The notes under the pieces are model-generated. The model saw only the letters and a list, made by a program, of their open reading frames with translations, was not told the origin of the DNA and did not search any database. Positions 1 to 12,022 of a stretch of 64,000 nucleotides of DNA are shown one piece after another. The stretch covers positions 479,501 through 543,500 of the forward strand of contig JAHQIY010000010.1 of assembly GCA_019054805.1 (NCBI GenBank). Reading direction: 5' to 3'. The stretch is from Brachionus manjavacas (Eukaryota; Rotifera; Eurotatoria; Ploima; Brachionidae). The position numbers were made by a program, and so were the translations under genes. Numbering within the stretch: position 1 is the first letter of the stretch; each line of letters opens with the position of its first letter.

Positions 1-1
1 T

Positions 2-82
2 CAATTTACATTAGAAAAATCAGAATCTAATGATGCCGGTACTTGCGAATTACAGGGAGCCAAAGACAACCAACTTTCAAAA
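2..82 (+). CDS. Partial Ig-like (I-set) domain exon, cut by window edge
   Basis: Frame 2 reads QFTLEKSESNDAGTCELQG and continues about six codons. This matches the F and G strands of an I-set immunoglobulin domain, with a DAGxxEL turn as in titin or twitchin type muscle proteins and in many receptors. The frame opens at the window edge and reaches a stop soon after 82, so this is only an exon end. I see no further Ig coding to the right. It could be the last exon of a gene to the left or a gene fragment. Domain type is fairly sure; gene identity is unknown. Confidence 0.4.
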
Positions 83-852
83 AAAAATTTGAATTTTTCT
101 TTTTTTCACGTTTCCTAGAACAATTATCAGCTTGAACTAATACTTTTTTAATTTCTACTGAATTCTTGGGCTTATATTTAATCATTATCTCCTGTTACCA
201 CAATATCATTTTTCATGACGTCAAAGCCCACATCATTAAAATTTCTTTAAAAACTCTTTATTGTATCTAGCTAAACGACAGATGAGGACGACATGCTCCC
301 AATACTCGAGACCCTCTCTTAAAATTTCAGTAATAGCCTCGTATTGGTTTGCAATAAAAGAGTTGTCAAAAATATTTATTGATATTGATAAAACTAATTT
401 ACCAGTCTTCTAAACTTCACATAGCATGGTCTAAGAAAAAAACAGAAGCATTTGGTAGCCAAAATTTAGGTCAAAGCAGACCAAACAAATGGTAAAAATA
501 AATAAATTTTTGAAATGGCTTTTTAGAGTAAATTTTAGTCAAATGGACAACGATAATTTAATCAGGACCAGTGCAGTTTTATGCTTAATTGATTTCAAAA
601 CATCTAGGAACATTTTTTGTTTTACTATTTTAATGAAAAAATATATTATCAATATTTCAATTAATTTTTTTTCTAAATGAGCACGGTTGATTAATTGAAA
701 TTTCGAAATACTTTTAAATGTGCTCTAAATTTTAGCTCAACTTTAGTAAAATATTTAATTGAATTTAGAGCCAAGACAATACTTGGTTAAATTGAATTTT
801 GTTTATTAAGACTTAAAGAAAAGGGTTTATTTTTTTTGTCTTTAGATTGTAA
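83..852. other. AT-rich intergenic DNA and probable 5' UTR of the next gene
   Basis: No convincing coding. The short open frame at 489-680 has no domain character. At 838-845 a pyrimidine-rich tract ending in TTTAG looks like a splice acceptor seven bases before the UBASH3 start codon. The 5' UTR of that gene is therefore probably spliced, with an unseen upstream noncoding exon. Confidence 0.4.
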
Positions 853-3800
853 ATGTCTGATAAGCTGCGTGAAAATCAACCTGCATTGATAAACAATCGG
901 AATGTACATTTATCTGTAAATCCTGCCTATGGAACTTCCAAGACTTTGTCATTTAATACGAACTCCAGTGAATATTCATTTACTAATGAAAATTTAAATG
1001 AACTGAATTCAGTGATTCGGTCAGAAAAGTCAGCTGACGCCCAGTTTAATTCGGAGCAAACCGCTGATTCAAAGTGTCGAAATAGAAAGTCTGTGGTTGA
1101 TACTCTGAATGATTCGGGTTTGAACCGATCTAATCAAAAGCACAGACTTGAGAGTATTGTGTTAAAAGAACTATTGAGCCTAGGTATCAAAAGGGACCGA
1201 CTAGAAAAGGCACTGGCAGCTACTGGATACCAAAATAGCATTGATGCTATCAGCTGGTTGATGAAACATGCCAAAGATCCTATTCTAAACACCGAATCCT
1301 TAGTCTCGACAAGAGATTGTCTTTTGGTTTTGTGTCCAGTTGGAAAGCTTGGAAACCAAATTTCTCAATATTTTCAAATAGTTAAGCAAAAGATTGGCAG
1401 TAATGAAGCCCACTATAACAATCTGCTACCATTTATGAAATTGACTCCTTTTTTTAAAATACCTGATAACCAAATAACAAATCTTCACAAAGCTTTTGAT
1501 AAGTCTTTCAAAAATTTGAATGAATTGGCCACTTTACAGTCAAATAAGTCAGCAAAAATGAATGCAATCAATTTGGACTTGCATTCATCTCATCAAATGA
1601 TACTACTGTATCCCGATGTGGATTCAGAAAATGCAATCAGACAAATTGTGGCAAATTTTAATAAAATAGCAGCTAAATACAGTAAGTGTTTGGAATTTTT
1701 GATCTTTAGAATTTTAATTAAGAAATGCTCTAAATATTTTTTTTCAATTTTTAAGATAAAAATGCTAATTAAAATTCTAATGGCAAAGTCATAATTTAAA
1801 TTCGAATTTAGCTTGTCTAAAAATTAGATAAAATTAAATTAAATAATAATTAAAAATGTTTAAAGAGAAAGTGGTATATTTATACTTTAACACTAGAAAC
1901 ACCAACGAGTCAAAACGACTCTTTTTCGATTTTTGGCCGCTAAAATCTAAGTCAATTTTTGCTATTTGAGCACAATTTTTTTTTTTCAGCATAAAAATAA
2001 GAATAACTTTCTAAATTTACTAAATTCAAATAAAAAAAATATTTGCTTTGTACAAAATCAAGTATATACTACTAGAAGCACCAAAAAGAGTCATTTTGAC
2101 TCGTTTTTTATTTAAAATTTTGAATTTATCTACAAAATCAATGGATGAGTCATAAATTATTTATAAAAAGTATACAAATCTTTAAAAACTGACTTAAATC
2201 CTAATACTTGAACGAAGATAAGTAAATTTAAAGAATGCAAAAATTATAGTTTTCGTATTTTACTTGAAAGACGAAAAATTGGTTCAAAAAGGAATGAATT
2301 CATTAGAAGATAAAATTTTTGCCAGATACTTTTTTTAAGCCAAATTTTTATATTTACTCAATTAAAATTAAGTTTTGAATAGATTTATCCAAATAATAAA
2401 TTATTATCCATTTTTATCCATTAGATTCCATTAAAACAAGTCATTTTGACTCGTTTTGGTGCTTCTAGTAGTTTAAAATTTTGGTGCTTCTAGTGTTAAA
2501 ATAGGGTCTGAATAAAAGTCCTAAAAAATCTTCACATTATAATTTCACACTTTGAACTGGAGTCAGGAGCATGACAATTTTTTTAAACCAAATAAAAAAA
2601 ATTAAAAAAATAATCTCCGAAGCTTTTTAGTTATGTCATCCTCTGGCTATATTATTTATCTGACTTGTTTTTTAAGGTTTTTTATTTTTTTTAAGTATTT
2701 GACTCTTTTTCTCACTTTTAATTTTAATTTTATATTTTAATAGTTTATTTAATAGAGTTAATTTTATATTTTATTTTATAAAGAATAAAAAAAAATTAAA
2801 ATAAAAATAAATAGCGTTTGTAAGCAATTTAAATAAAAAAATAGAAAAAAAAATTAGATTTGGTACCAGAAGCGATTTTAAGGTGGACAACTAATATTTT
2901 TATCTTTCCTACTCATCGAATAGTAGTCTTAAGTTAGGATTATTTTTATCATGTTTTAAATAATCATTGAATAGGTTAATAATCATTGTATTTTGCACAG
3001 AGTAGGTTTTTTTTTTATTTGAGTAGGTTTTTATATCTCTCGACTAGAGTGTTTATTTTAAGTTCTTCATAGATTAGTGACCTGGGGTAAGCAAAGGGTT
3101 TTTTAAGGATCAAACGAAGACAAGAATTTTGAATACCTTGAAGTAGTTGCTTACAATATATCATGAGCAAAAAGTATACTATCGTAAAAAAAGATTGCTA
3201 ATTTTAATTTTGCTGGAATGTTCCATTTTTTCGTTGTTTAAGATTTTTAAAATATCCATTTTTTTAGGCTCTTTGCTCTTATGTATTCGACATAAGGCTT
3301 AAGGCTCATATTTGAGTCTAGGATAAGTCCTTAATATCTTGGATTGTGTTCTCTTACAATCTTTTCTCCAAAGATTTGTGGATTTAGTTCTTCTTTACTT
3401 TTATGATTTTTTTGATATATATTATATGAACATTTTGATCCGGATGTTTTCAGTCTCCACATTTTTAACCAGTTTTCTAAGTTCCTTGAGATAGGATAGC
3501 TCCTTGGGAGGACTCCTGTTTTAATTGACTTTGTTGTTGACCTGAACAAAAAATGTTTTATCTTTTAAGAATTCTTTAATCCATAGAGCTATTCTAGGTG
3601 GGAGTGAGTTGTTGAATTTTATATAAGAGACTTTGGTGCCAAATTTTGTCAAAGGCTCTCTCTATATTAAAGATTTTGGCGCAGCCTTTTTCTTTTCTAT
3701 CAAAAGCTTTTAGACACTTTTCTTTAAAATAAAATAAATTGTCAGTGGCTCTACGATATTGTCTAAAACCTGCCTGATTAGCTAAAAGAAGATTATTTTT

Positions 3801-6800
3801 CTCCAAATTATTTACTAGCCTATTTTCAACTTACTTTTCTTTGAGTTTTATGAAGATGATAAACGTCTTGATTTAAATAAATAAATATTGGCTCGAGCTT
3901 TCGCTCCTTTGCCAAGCTTATATAAAATGTTCCAAAAAAAAATATAAAATAAAATTATTATCTCATAAGTTGTACCTTAGAAAATAACAAAAAAAATACT
4001 TCATTGTTTTTTTATGTCTTTTTTTAAATACGAAAAAATCAAAAAAAAAATTTAAGATTGAGTTAGAAGGTATTTTATATTTAACCCACATTTATTTAAA
4101 ATATTTTTACCAGAAATCTTGTCAACTAAAGTGTAACTACTTAATAGGAGAATTATTATTGCTAAAAAAAAAATAACAATTGGTAAATTTAATTTCCAAA
4201 AAACACCATCTTAATATCTCGATGTGCAATTTAATTTTCTAATCATTAAATTTACCTTAAAAATTGGTAAAGTTTAGTTTAAATTTGTTTGTTTTTATTT
4301 TTATAATAAAAAATAATGCTCCTATTAATTAGAAGACAAGATTTTTGGAAAAATTACTTAAAGATCAAAAATTGTGAATTAAATAAAAGAATCAATTAAA
4401 TTGATCAATTCAAGTAATCAGGATAATTCTACAAATTTCTTATTTTTATTCAAAGTGCTTTAAATTGAAAAATTAAAAGAAAATTTAATTCTAATTTCTC
4501 TAACAAATTATCAATTTTCTTATCAAATTTTTATTTAAGCTTTTGTTTTTTTCATTTGACTAACTAATAAGTTTATTAAGATTAAAACAATGATTAATCT
4601 TTTTTTGCACTAATGCTTAAATATTTGATATTTTCTTGATCTAAGAAACTCAAACTGTGTGAGGCAAGAGATCTGGAAAACCTCGAATTAAAAAATTTTA
4701 AGATTCAATAGTTTAAAATACACGAATTTATAAATTTCGTAAATGTATATAATTTAGATAATTTAGGCAAAGTTTAGTAAATTATAATAAAAAAAATAAA
4801 AGAATTTTTTTAAAATTCCTTAGGTACTTTTGTTAAAAATGTCGAATTAAGTAAATTCAATGAATCTCACAATAAAAAAAATAATCGAGATTCTATTTTT
4901 TTAAATAATTTTTTTTCTGCAAATTTTGAAAAAAAATAAAATTTCAGCTAAATAATAAAACTTTCATTTTTTCATTAAGTATGGTGAATATCAAAAGCCT
5001 TATATTGCGATTATTTATAAAAAGCTCTCAAGACTTCGGAAATAACTAAAATTAATGATAATAATAATATTTTGAATTTTTGGAAAAAAAATTAACACTT
5101 TGATTAATTTTTTTTTTTTTTAACTATTAAAAATATATCTCTGAAGTTTTTAAAAGTTAAAATATGCTATGAAGATTTAAGATAACCTGAAAGGATTATT
5201 AGGTATGCTAAAAATATTTTTAATTTTACTAAAACAACAAACTTTATGGAATAAACTCAATACCTTTGAACTAATTGGAATCATTTAGCAAAAAAAAATG
5301 CATGAAATCAAAATAAGAAAGAATTAAAGTTGTTTTTTCTTTAATAAATACTTAGAATAAACATAGATAATTGTTTTTATAATTATGAAATCAATTAAAA
5401 TTAATTTTTAATTTTTTTAGTTCAAAAAGAGCTAAGCTTTGTTGATAAATTTTGATAACTTTTTTTTTAAAGCCAACTATGAAATAATTCCATACTCGAA
5501 ACAGCTTCACTTAACCCTTGGCTTCGGATACGAACCGGAGCAGAGAAAAATTTTGGTTGACATAGCCAATAACTGCATAAACTATCGCCGTCCGGGAGAA
5601 TGGGAAGTTCGACTCTACTCACGAGATTCAAGAGCCGACAATAAAATGGTTGGTACTGATTCACTATTTATTAGCTTTAAACTTAAAGTGCTTTTTTCGA
5701 AGACTTATAAAGTAATCTCTACTTATAAAGCAAAGATGGACAGTGAACTTGGTCTGAAAATTAACGATTACGTTTATGCAAACATGCCAAGCAAGGACAA
5801 TTTGATGAAAGGTAAAAATAATTGCTAAAAATTCAAACAAAATTTTCCCATAACAACCTAAGCTATTCAATAGGTGTTTGTTTTATTAAAAAATACTTTT
5901 AAACAAACAGAATACTTACTCTGAGGCTGGCTTGTTTAATACTGATCGAAAAAATTCAATTTAAAACTCATTTTTGCTAAATAAAAAGAAATTAGATAAA
6001 AAACATACAAAGAAAAAATTGATTAAATTTTTTAATATTTTGGCAACATACTAACTTAAATCAAACTAAATGCTTGAATGACAAGAGAATTTAGAAGAAA
6101 CAAAACTAGATTGGTTATTAGGCAAAAAAATTATTAGTAAACACAAACAAATTTGCTTGCCAAAACAAAAGAACCTGAGACTTGTGCAAAATTTTTCAAT
6201 TTATTTTATAATATTTAAAATTAGCTATTAGATAACTTTTATTTGTTTTTTTTGTTATTTTCCAGCTTTTGAAGCTACTGCTCTAAATCAACAAGTTTTT
6301 AAATGTTGGGTGACTAAAATCAAGGTATTTTTCATAAAAAAGATAAAGTGTTTTGTAATAACGAAAAGATGATCTCATAAATAGCCACAAATGATTTCTA
6401 TTTATTTTTTTTTCATGCCGATCCATAATCAAATCATTTATTTTGGAAAACTTTAAAACTTTCTCAGGTGGTTTGCTAGAATTTTAAGGTAATTTTAAAT
6501 TAACAAAAAAAAACATAATTGAATGCATCTTCGAAATTGAATTTATCTGTTTGATTACAATTAATTTTGCATGAAAAGTTATGATCCTCATTAGAATAGT
6601 TTAAATTTTAGCTAATCTTTCAAAAACTTTCGATATTTGACTTTTACCAACTAAAATCAACTGATAAACTGAATCAAAATCAATTTTAAATTTGATGCTG
6701 AAAATTTAGTAGACCAGAAAATTTCAGTTTTTGGTTCCATTTTAGCTGAGCTTTTAGCATCAGAACTCAAAAAGGAAAAAATGACTAAATTAAATTTTTT

Positions 6801-9800
6801 GTTCAGATTTAATTTGATTCTAAAATCAGTCCAATTTTTTGTTTAAAGTTAAGAAAAAAATTAAATTAAATAAAATATGAATAAAAATAGTCCCAAAATG
6901 AATCCATACACCACTTCGTCATCATATTCGGCATTGCCTAATTACGACCGATCATCAGGCACTATAGATCCTTTATCTTTTTATCCACCACTGATAAATG
7001 ACACCAAGTCAACTAGTACTTTCAACATTGCTCAATCAGCGCTCAAAAAACAGGAACAAGAAATAAAGTCTCAATTGTCAGCAACATTTTGGGACCGGTT
7101 GAACGAAGCGACAAAACGTGCCACCTCCAACATTAATTTGTATGACTACAATGCCTATTCTAACTATCAGTCCTATGCGCCCACAAAACAGCCTGCATAC
7201 AAATCAAGCGCCTCTTTCAGCCAAAATGGAATAGCACCAAGCCAAACTTCAGATGCATCTAACAAGTTTTCATATGACACATTCTCAACTAGGATATCAA
7301 ATTTTAATCAAATAACTAAGAGTGATTTTACTAAGCCTTCAAGTCCCAAGAGCCGAGTTTTGACAATTAGTGATGCCAATAATGCTCGGAATTTGGAAAG
7401 GCCTAGTTCTAAAGGTTCAATTATAGAAAAGTCCCAGACTTTTGTAAATACGACTTCGAAAAATCGCGCCAACGACAATGAAAATATACTTAGCTATTTT
7501 AAGAATATTCAAATAGGTCGACCTATTCAAAGGACCCAAACGCAAACACTGGCTCAGCCTCCGCCACAAATCTCAGTTCAAACTAAGCCACCATCTCCGA
7601 GCAGGTCGATTTTGCTTTCTTCCATAAAACCGACACTCAGTTCATATGAATCTAATCAAACGAAAAATTTCAGTGGTGATGACCAAACGAGTGCTACATT
7701 AAGAAACAAGAGGCAAACATTTACTGAGCCTACCATTCCGGACAAACTGCCATCTACCATGTCTTCAATTAACATAGCTCAGCCTAGGCAAGACTCCGTG
7801 CAGCGTTCAAAGACAATGACTATTGCTGACAAGGAAAAGTACTCCAAATCCATTGGTGTTAACATCACGGCCACTAATCTTCAAAATGTCCAAAGCAAAA
7901 TTGCCCCGGTATCCGGATCAAAATTGAGAAATTTTCACAAAAGTCTTACGATCAGATCTAGGGTTAACAATTTTTACAAGGATTTTGTTGATGATAAAAA
8001 TGCTTATCTTAGCAGTTTGAGTAGGACTGGTTCGGATTTAAATCTTAAATTGAGTAATAGTAACTTGGCTGGCAAAGAGTCAGACAAAGTTACAGCAAAA
8101 GTGTTTGAAGAAAATTCGAATGAGAAAAATGAGAACACTGAAGAAGATCAGGTTATATGCGAAAATAAAAGTGAAATTCCTGATGGTACTTTTAAATTTA
8201 GGAACTGCTTATTCTTTTATTTTTTTTTAGTTTTATTCCCAATAAAATTTTGGCAATTTATTTTTTTAATAAAAGGTGTTTCGTTTTTTACTGGTGAAAC
8301 GGGATATTTTCCAGCCAAAAATGTGGAACGTGTGGCCGAAACAGATACATGGAAGCTTCACAAGTCTCACCAATTTGTTGGAAGCTCTTCATCTAACAAT
8401 TTGATGGCACAGACAGCAACTTCACCAGGTCTTCAAAATGGTCAATTTTTTGGCACAGACAAAGGCTTTCAAAACAGTGACACCCGATTGAACACTAATG
8501 CTTTTTACTATTCTGAAAATGCTAACATGCAGAAATTTTTTCAACTAAACCCTCACAAATCTATGAAAACTCAAGGCACATTGAGATTTTTTTTTGCCAG
8601 ACACGGTGAAAGAATTGATCTGGCTTTTGGACCCCAATGGATCGAGCAAGCGTTTGACAGAAATGGCAAGTACAGACGCATCAACCTCAACATGCCTACT
8701 GATTTACCCTATAGACCTTCGAAACGAGAATTTATTGGCGACTCTCCATTGACTGAAATTGGACAATTTCAAGCCAGACTTACCGGAGAGGCGCTCGGCT
8801 ACGAAGGCTACAAAATACACTACTGCTACACAAGTCCTGCTTTAAGATGCATTCAAACAGCTACTCAAATATTAGCAGGTATTTGTTTTTTGAACTTTAT
8901 AAATCAGAGTTGGGTAGAAGTCACAAGACACGTGACTTGGCTTTTTATTTTAATTTTTAACTGATCTTTGACTTGAAGTCATATTAATTCTTATCCGTCC
9001 GAAATAGAAAAAATAGCCTTGTCGGCCAAAATGAGTCAATTTTGACCCGACAAAAAAAAGAAAAATATTTTTTAAATTTTTTAAAAAAAAGGTAGATACA
9101 ATCAAATTTTACAAATTACACTGTTAATTTTTTCAAGGTATTTTTTGCAAACAAAACTTTAGTATTGAGAATAAACATTATAATTTTTGTTATCACGCTT
9201 TGATCTATCAGTTGCTTCTTGATACAATCCGCATCGTCCTCTTGAATTTTTTTTTGAAGCTAGCGTCGGGCTCTAATTTTTGAATAAATTTTTGTACCAG
9301 TTCTTTTGAATGCATCAACAATATTAGAACTAAAACCACGGAAATCTTTTTAGGATGCTTTGGCTGCTCTTTCTTCGATCCACGGCCTCGTGCATTTTTC
9401 TCTTCCGTAAAATTTTTGGTCATTTAAGCTGTTAGAGTCATACGTTATGATAGTAGCAGTAGTAGTAGTAGTATTAGTTTTGACTGTAGCTGGCTAGCCA
9501 GCGAGTGTGCTGATAAGGCACACTAAGACAGCTGATTTGATTGATTGCTACTCATCCAGCAATCAATGCCTGCTTTAAAGCTGTTAACATTGGGGGCTTC
9601 AACTAATTGATTTGGCAATGAGTTCCAAATGTTAGCGGTTCTGTTGAAAAAAAAGTTATCTCTATGTTGGAGCCTCGAAATTTTTTTGTGTTATTTGAAG
9701 CAGTGACCTCTTCCTTAGATTTTGGTGATATTAAAATTGTTGCTTTTTTTAACTAATTCTATTCCATGCATGAACTTGTATAATTGAATTAGATCACCTC

Positions 9801-12022
9801 TTTTTGTTCTTTCCACCAGATTTGGAATGTTTAAAGCCTTCAATCTGCTTTCATACGGTTTGTTTCTAATTGAAGAAACAAATTTCGTAGCTCTGTGTTG
9901 AATCCTCTCAAGATTCTTACAATCTTTTAGAAATGGAGACCATACAGGCACAGCAAATTCCAAAAGAGGACTAACAAAAGTTAAATAGAATGATCTAAAT
10001 AACTTACAATAAAAACGAGCGAATGATTTCCTGATGCGACCCAACATTTGATTTGCTTTGTTTGTAGCCTCTATCACTTGATTTTTCCATTTGAGATTTG
10101 TATTGAAGATAACTCCACGATCTCTTTCGATTTCTGACGTTGATAACTCTTTACCATTAATAAAATAAGTGAATTCTTTGTTTTTATGACCGTAATGCAT
10201 AACCACACATTTAAATGTGTTGAAGAGAAGAAGCCAATCTTGAGTCCACTTGAAAATTAAATCTAAGTCTGATTGCAGTTTCACTGCGCTTATTTCTGAT
10301 ACAGTTTGCGAGAATATTTTAGTATCATCTGCATTCATTTTGACAACATTCTCAATTCCTTTTGGTAGATGATTGATATACAAAACGAACAATAGTGGAC
10401 CAATCACTGACCCTTGTGGTACACCGCTAAAAATCTCAACCCAATCCGACAAAATTTCACCTTGAACAACTCGTTGTCTTCTATTTTTCAAGAAAGATTC
10501 AATCCACTTTAGCGTCAGCCCATCAAAGCCATACGCTTTCAATTGAGCTATTAGTCGTCTGTGCGGAACAATATCAAATTCTTTCGCAAAATCTAGCAGA
10601 CTTACATCAACAGGAATACTTTTGTCTAGACTCATTGAGATGAAATCTAGAGTTTCCAGAAGATTAGATGTACATGTTTTTTTCTTGACAAATTCATGCT
10701 GTTCTTTAGATATAATATTGTTCTTAAAAAGATAGTCTTCCATTTTGGTTCTTATTAAAAGTATATTGTGTAAATATTTGTCCAATATTCACCAAAGCGG
10801 GGAATTCCGAATATTTTGAGTGAAGAGGAATGGGCATTAAGTCTTCTTCGCCTAATAAATCGTCTTTGGACTTACTTTCATAGTTTTCGACAAATTCTTG
10901 AAGAATAGGCTGAACATTGCCACTGGCTTGATCTTCTCCCTTACCTGTTAAGGTGAATAGTCGAATGCATTCATAGAATAATAGTTAATTTTTTTTAATT
11001 TTAATTGATTAAAAGATTAAGGTTATATAGACAAAGTAAGAAAACGTTTACTTCAATAGCCCTGTCTATCAATAAGTTTGTCAAAAGATTTTATTTAACT
11101 AAGCGAAATTCAAAATAAGATCAGATTTTGGGTATTTTTATTTTTTGTTCAGAGAAAGACAATAAATTAAACAATAGAAGTCAATTAAATTAATGAATAT
11201 AGTTTTTTTTTTAATTTTTATTTTAAGAAAAAATTATGTAAATTTTTTGTTGGGTCTAAAATTACCCATTTTGGCCGACAACCGAATACTGAATCATTTT
11301 CGACCTAATTTTGGATAGATAAGAGTTAATATAAGGTATAAAATTTCAATAGAAAAATCAGAAATTTTTTAATACCTTCTTGTCTATATATGTTATTGAA
11401 TTATTTTTAACGCATAAATTTTCTATGAAAATTGAAATTAATTTTTAGAAAAGCGACTCACGATTTTGAGTTGAAGTCACATGACTTTAATAAGCTCTGA
11501 AATAAGAATTTTTTTACATTATTTTCTTAAGCCCAAGGACTGGAAAAAGTGGTCAAAATTCGCATTGAGCCATCTATATTTGAATTTTTGGGATGGTACG
11601 ATAAAGGACTGCCGTATTTTGTTAATACAGAATCTCTGGTTGCATTTGGTTTTAATATAGACATAAACTACAAGCCATTGCTCTCGCTGGAAAGACTTCA
11701 ACAAGACGAAAATTACGCAGATTACTATCAAAGAAGTTTTAATGTGACTAAATATTTGTCAAATATTCACCAAAACGAAGGTGGTAACATTTTGGTGGTT
11801 GGTCATGCTGGCACACTTGAGGTGTGCACCCGACAAATAACTGGAATGCCTGTGAGGCCATATGCCGAATTCAACGCAACAATTCGTAAAGTTCCGTACT
11901 TGGGACTGGCAATGATTGAGAAAGAAGCTAGTAGCAATTCATTTGAGATTCAGGGATCAGTAATTCCAGCTCTTGGGCACACTTCTAATTTTAATTTTGA
12001 TCCGATGACGCTCAAGTTATAA
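853..12022 (+). CDS. UBASH3: UBASH3/TULA (Sts) family protein, UBA-2H-SH3-histidine phosphatase
   Basis: TULA/Sts proteins bind ubiquitin and dephosphorylate phosphotyrosine on Syk/ZAP-70-type kinases. Exons by homology and splice sites: 853-1681, 5421-5648, 5703-5811, 6266-6324, 8276-8878 and 11532-12022. In exon 1, UBA is at about residues 102-143, then a 2H phosphoesterase-like region starts with LLVLCPVGKLG. Exon 2 holds its second HxT motif (QLHLTLGF). SH3 starts at VISTYKAKMDSELGL and ends with ETGYFPAKNV in the fifth exon. The phosphatase domain has RHGER, SPALRC and the second catalytic His in VVGHAGTLE; all catalytic residues are present. Oddities: the first HxT motif is PFMKLTPFF instead of PHITLCDFF; exon 2 needs one T fewer in the T-run at 5450-5453; the phase between 6324 and 8276 does not fit (see the exon at 6877). 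Identity is sure; the exact transcript is not. Confidence 0.85.
1891..2495. mobile_element. piggyBac-like MITE, TTAA-flanked
   Basis: The element starts CACTAGAAACACC and ends with the inverse GGTGCTTCTAGTG. TTAA lies immediately outside both ends (1887-1890 and 2496-2499), the target duplication used by piggyBac elements. Subterminal inverted repeats contain ACGAGTCAAAA. The end motif recurs inside (about 2071 and 2455), so the tips are partly duplicated. There is no coding capacity. A close copy lies at 44268-44827. It sits in UBASH3 intron 1. Confidence 0.75.
3040..3880 (-). mobile_element. Decayed jockey-like LINE, reverse transcriptase part
   Basis: The complement strand reads QAGFRQYRRATDNLF, then FNIERAFDKIWHQSLLYKI, the finger/palm part of a non-LTR reverse transcriptase. 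Next come WLKMWRLKTSGSKCSYNIYQ and a downstream piece resembling LQGIQNSCLRLILKKP from the LINE C-terminal region. Frames are broken and the YxDD segment is deleted between the pieces. It is 5'-truncated and inactive, inside UBASH3 intron 1. Confidence 0.75.
3881..5420 (+). other. AT-rich remainder of UBASH3 intron 1
   Basis: Very A/T-rich sequence with no coding, repeats or RNA genes that I can recognise. It ends with the acceptor ATTTTTTTAG at 5411-5420 before UBASH3 exon 2. Confidence 0.5.
6877..8185 (+). CDS. Long Ser/Asn/Pro-rich exon inside the UBASH3 locus, possible alternative first exon
   Basis: One open frame of about 436 codons, rich in S, N, T, P and Q, with no recognised domain, probably disordered. 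It holds basic Ser/Thr patches such as SLTIRSR and ends acidic (ENTEEDQ). It ends at donor G|GTACTT (8185/8186). A 90-nt intron (8186-8275) joins it in frame to the second half of the SH3 domain. That intron is itself open in frame and could be retained. In-frame ATGs are at 6877 and 6898; a stop lies six bases before 6877, and no AG upstream gives the phase needed to follow exon 6266-6324. An alternative promoter with its own start, giving a protein with half an SH3 plus the phosphatase, is the simplest reading. The alternative is inclusion inside the SH3 with a sequence error. Confidence 0.6.
8988..11325. mobile_element. piggyBac-like element, TTAA-flanked, carrying a nested LINE
   Basis: The left end reads TTCTTATCCGTCC and the right end, inverted, reads CTCTTATCTATCC. 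Both are bounded by TTAA (8984-8987 and 11326-11329). Subterminal inverted repeats share GTCGGCCAAAATG, about 50 bp from the left tip and about 65 bp from the right. Inside on the - strand are a short frame at about 10795-10975 (acidic, GEEDLMPIPLHSKY) and a basic frame at 9208-9423. These may be the two ends of a transposase separated by the LINE insertion, but neither was matched securely. It sits in the last UBASH3 intron. Confidence 0.55.
9430..10790 (-). mobile_element. 5'-truncated CR1/jockey-group LINE with most of the reverse transcriptase
   Basis: The largest frame, 9715-10785, encodes 356 residues of reverse transcriptase. It contains DFAKEFDIVPHRRL, FSGVPQGSVIGPLLF and the palm motif NADDTKIF, where the usual first residue is F or Y. 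The C-terminal thumb has SPLLEFAVPVWSPF. A frame change then leads to FFNRTANIWNSLPNQLVEAP at 9600-9670, the usual LINE C-terminus. The 3' end on this strand has a (TAC)n microsatellite at about 9445-9470. No endonuclease is present. It is relatively young, since most of the RT is open, but 5'-truncated and not complete. It is nested in the TTAA-flanked element. Confidence 0.85.

Larger units (their letters stand above)
8912..11490. mobile_element. AAGTCA-rich inverted-repeat element, interrupted by a nested element
   Basis: The left arm (about 8912-8983) contains AAGTCACAAGACACGTGACTT and TTGAAGTCAT. The right arm (about 11440-11490) contains GAGTTGAAGTCACATGACTTT in inverse orientation. Related AAGTCA-rich inverted repeats occur at 31890-32335 and 45370-45510. 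The copy was split at a TTAA by the element at 8988-11325. Boundaries are approximate. Confidence 0.45.

Noticed and set aside
489-680. 63-codon open frame at the left side
   Set aside because: Phe/Asn/Ile-rich composition typical of random AT-rich sequence, with no domain and no splice context.
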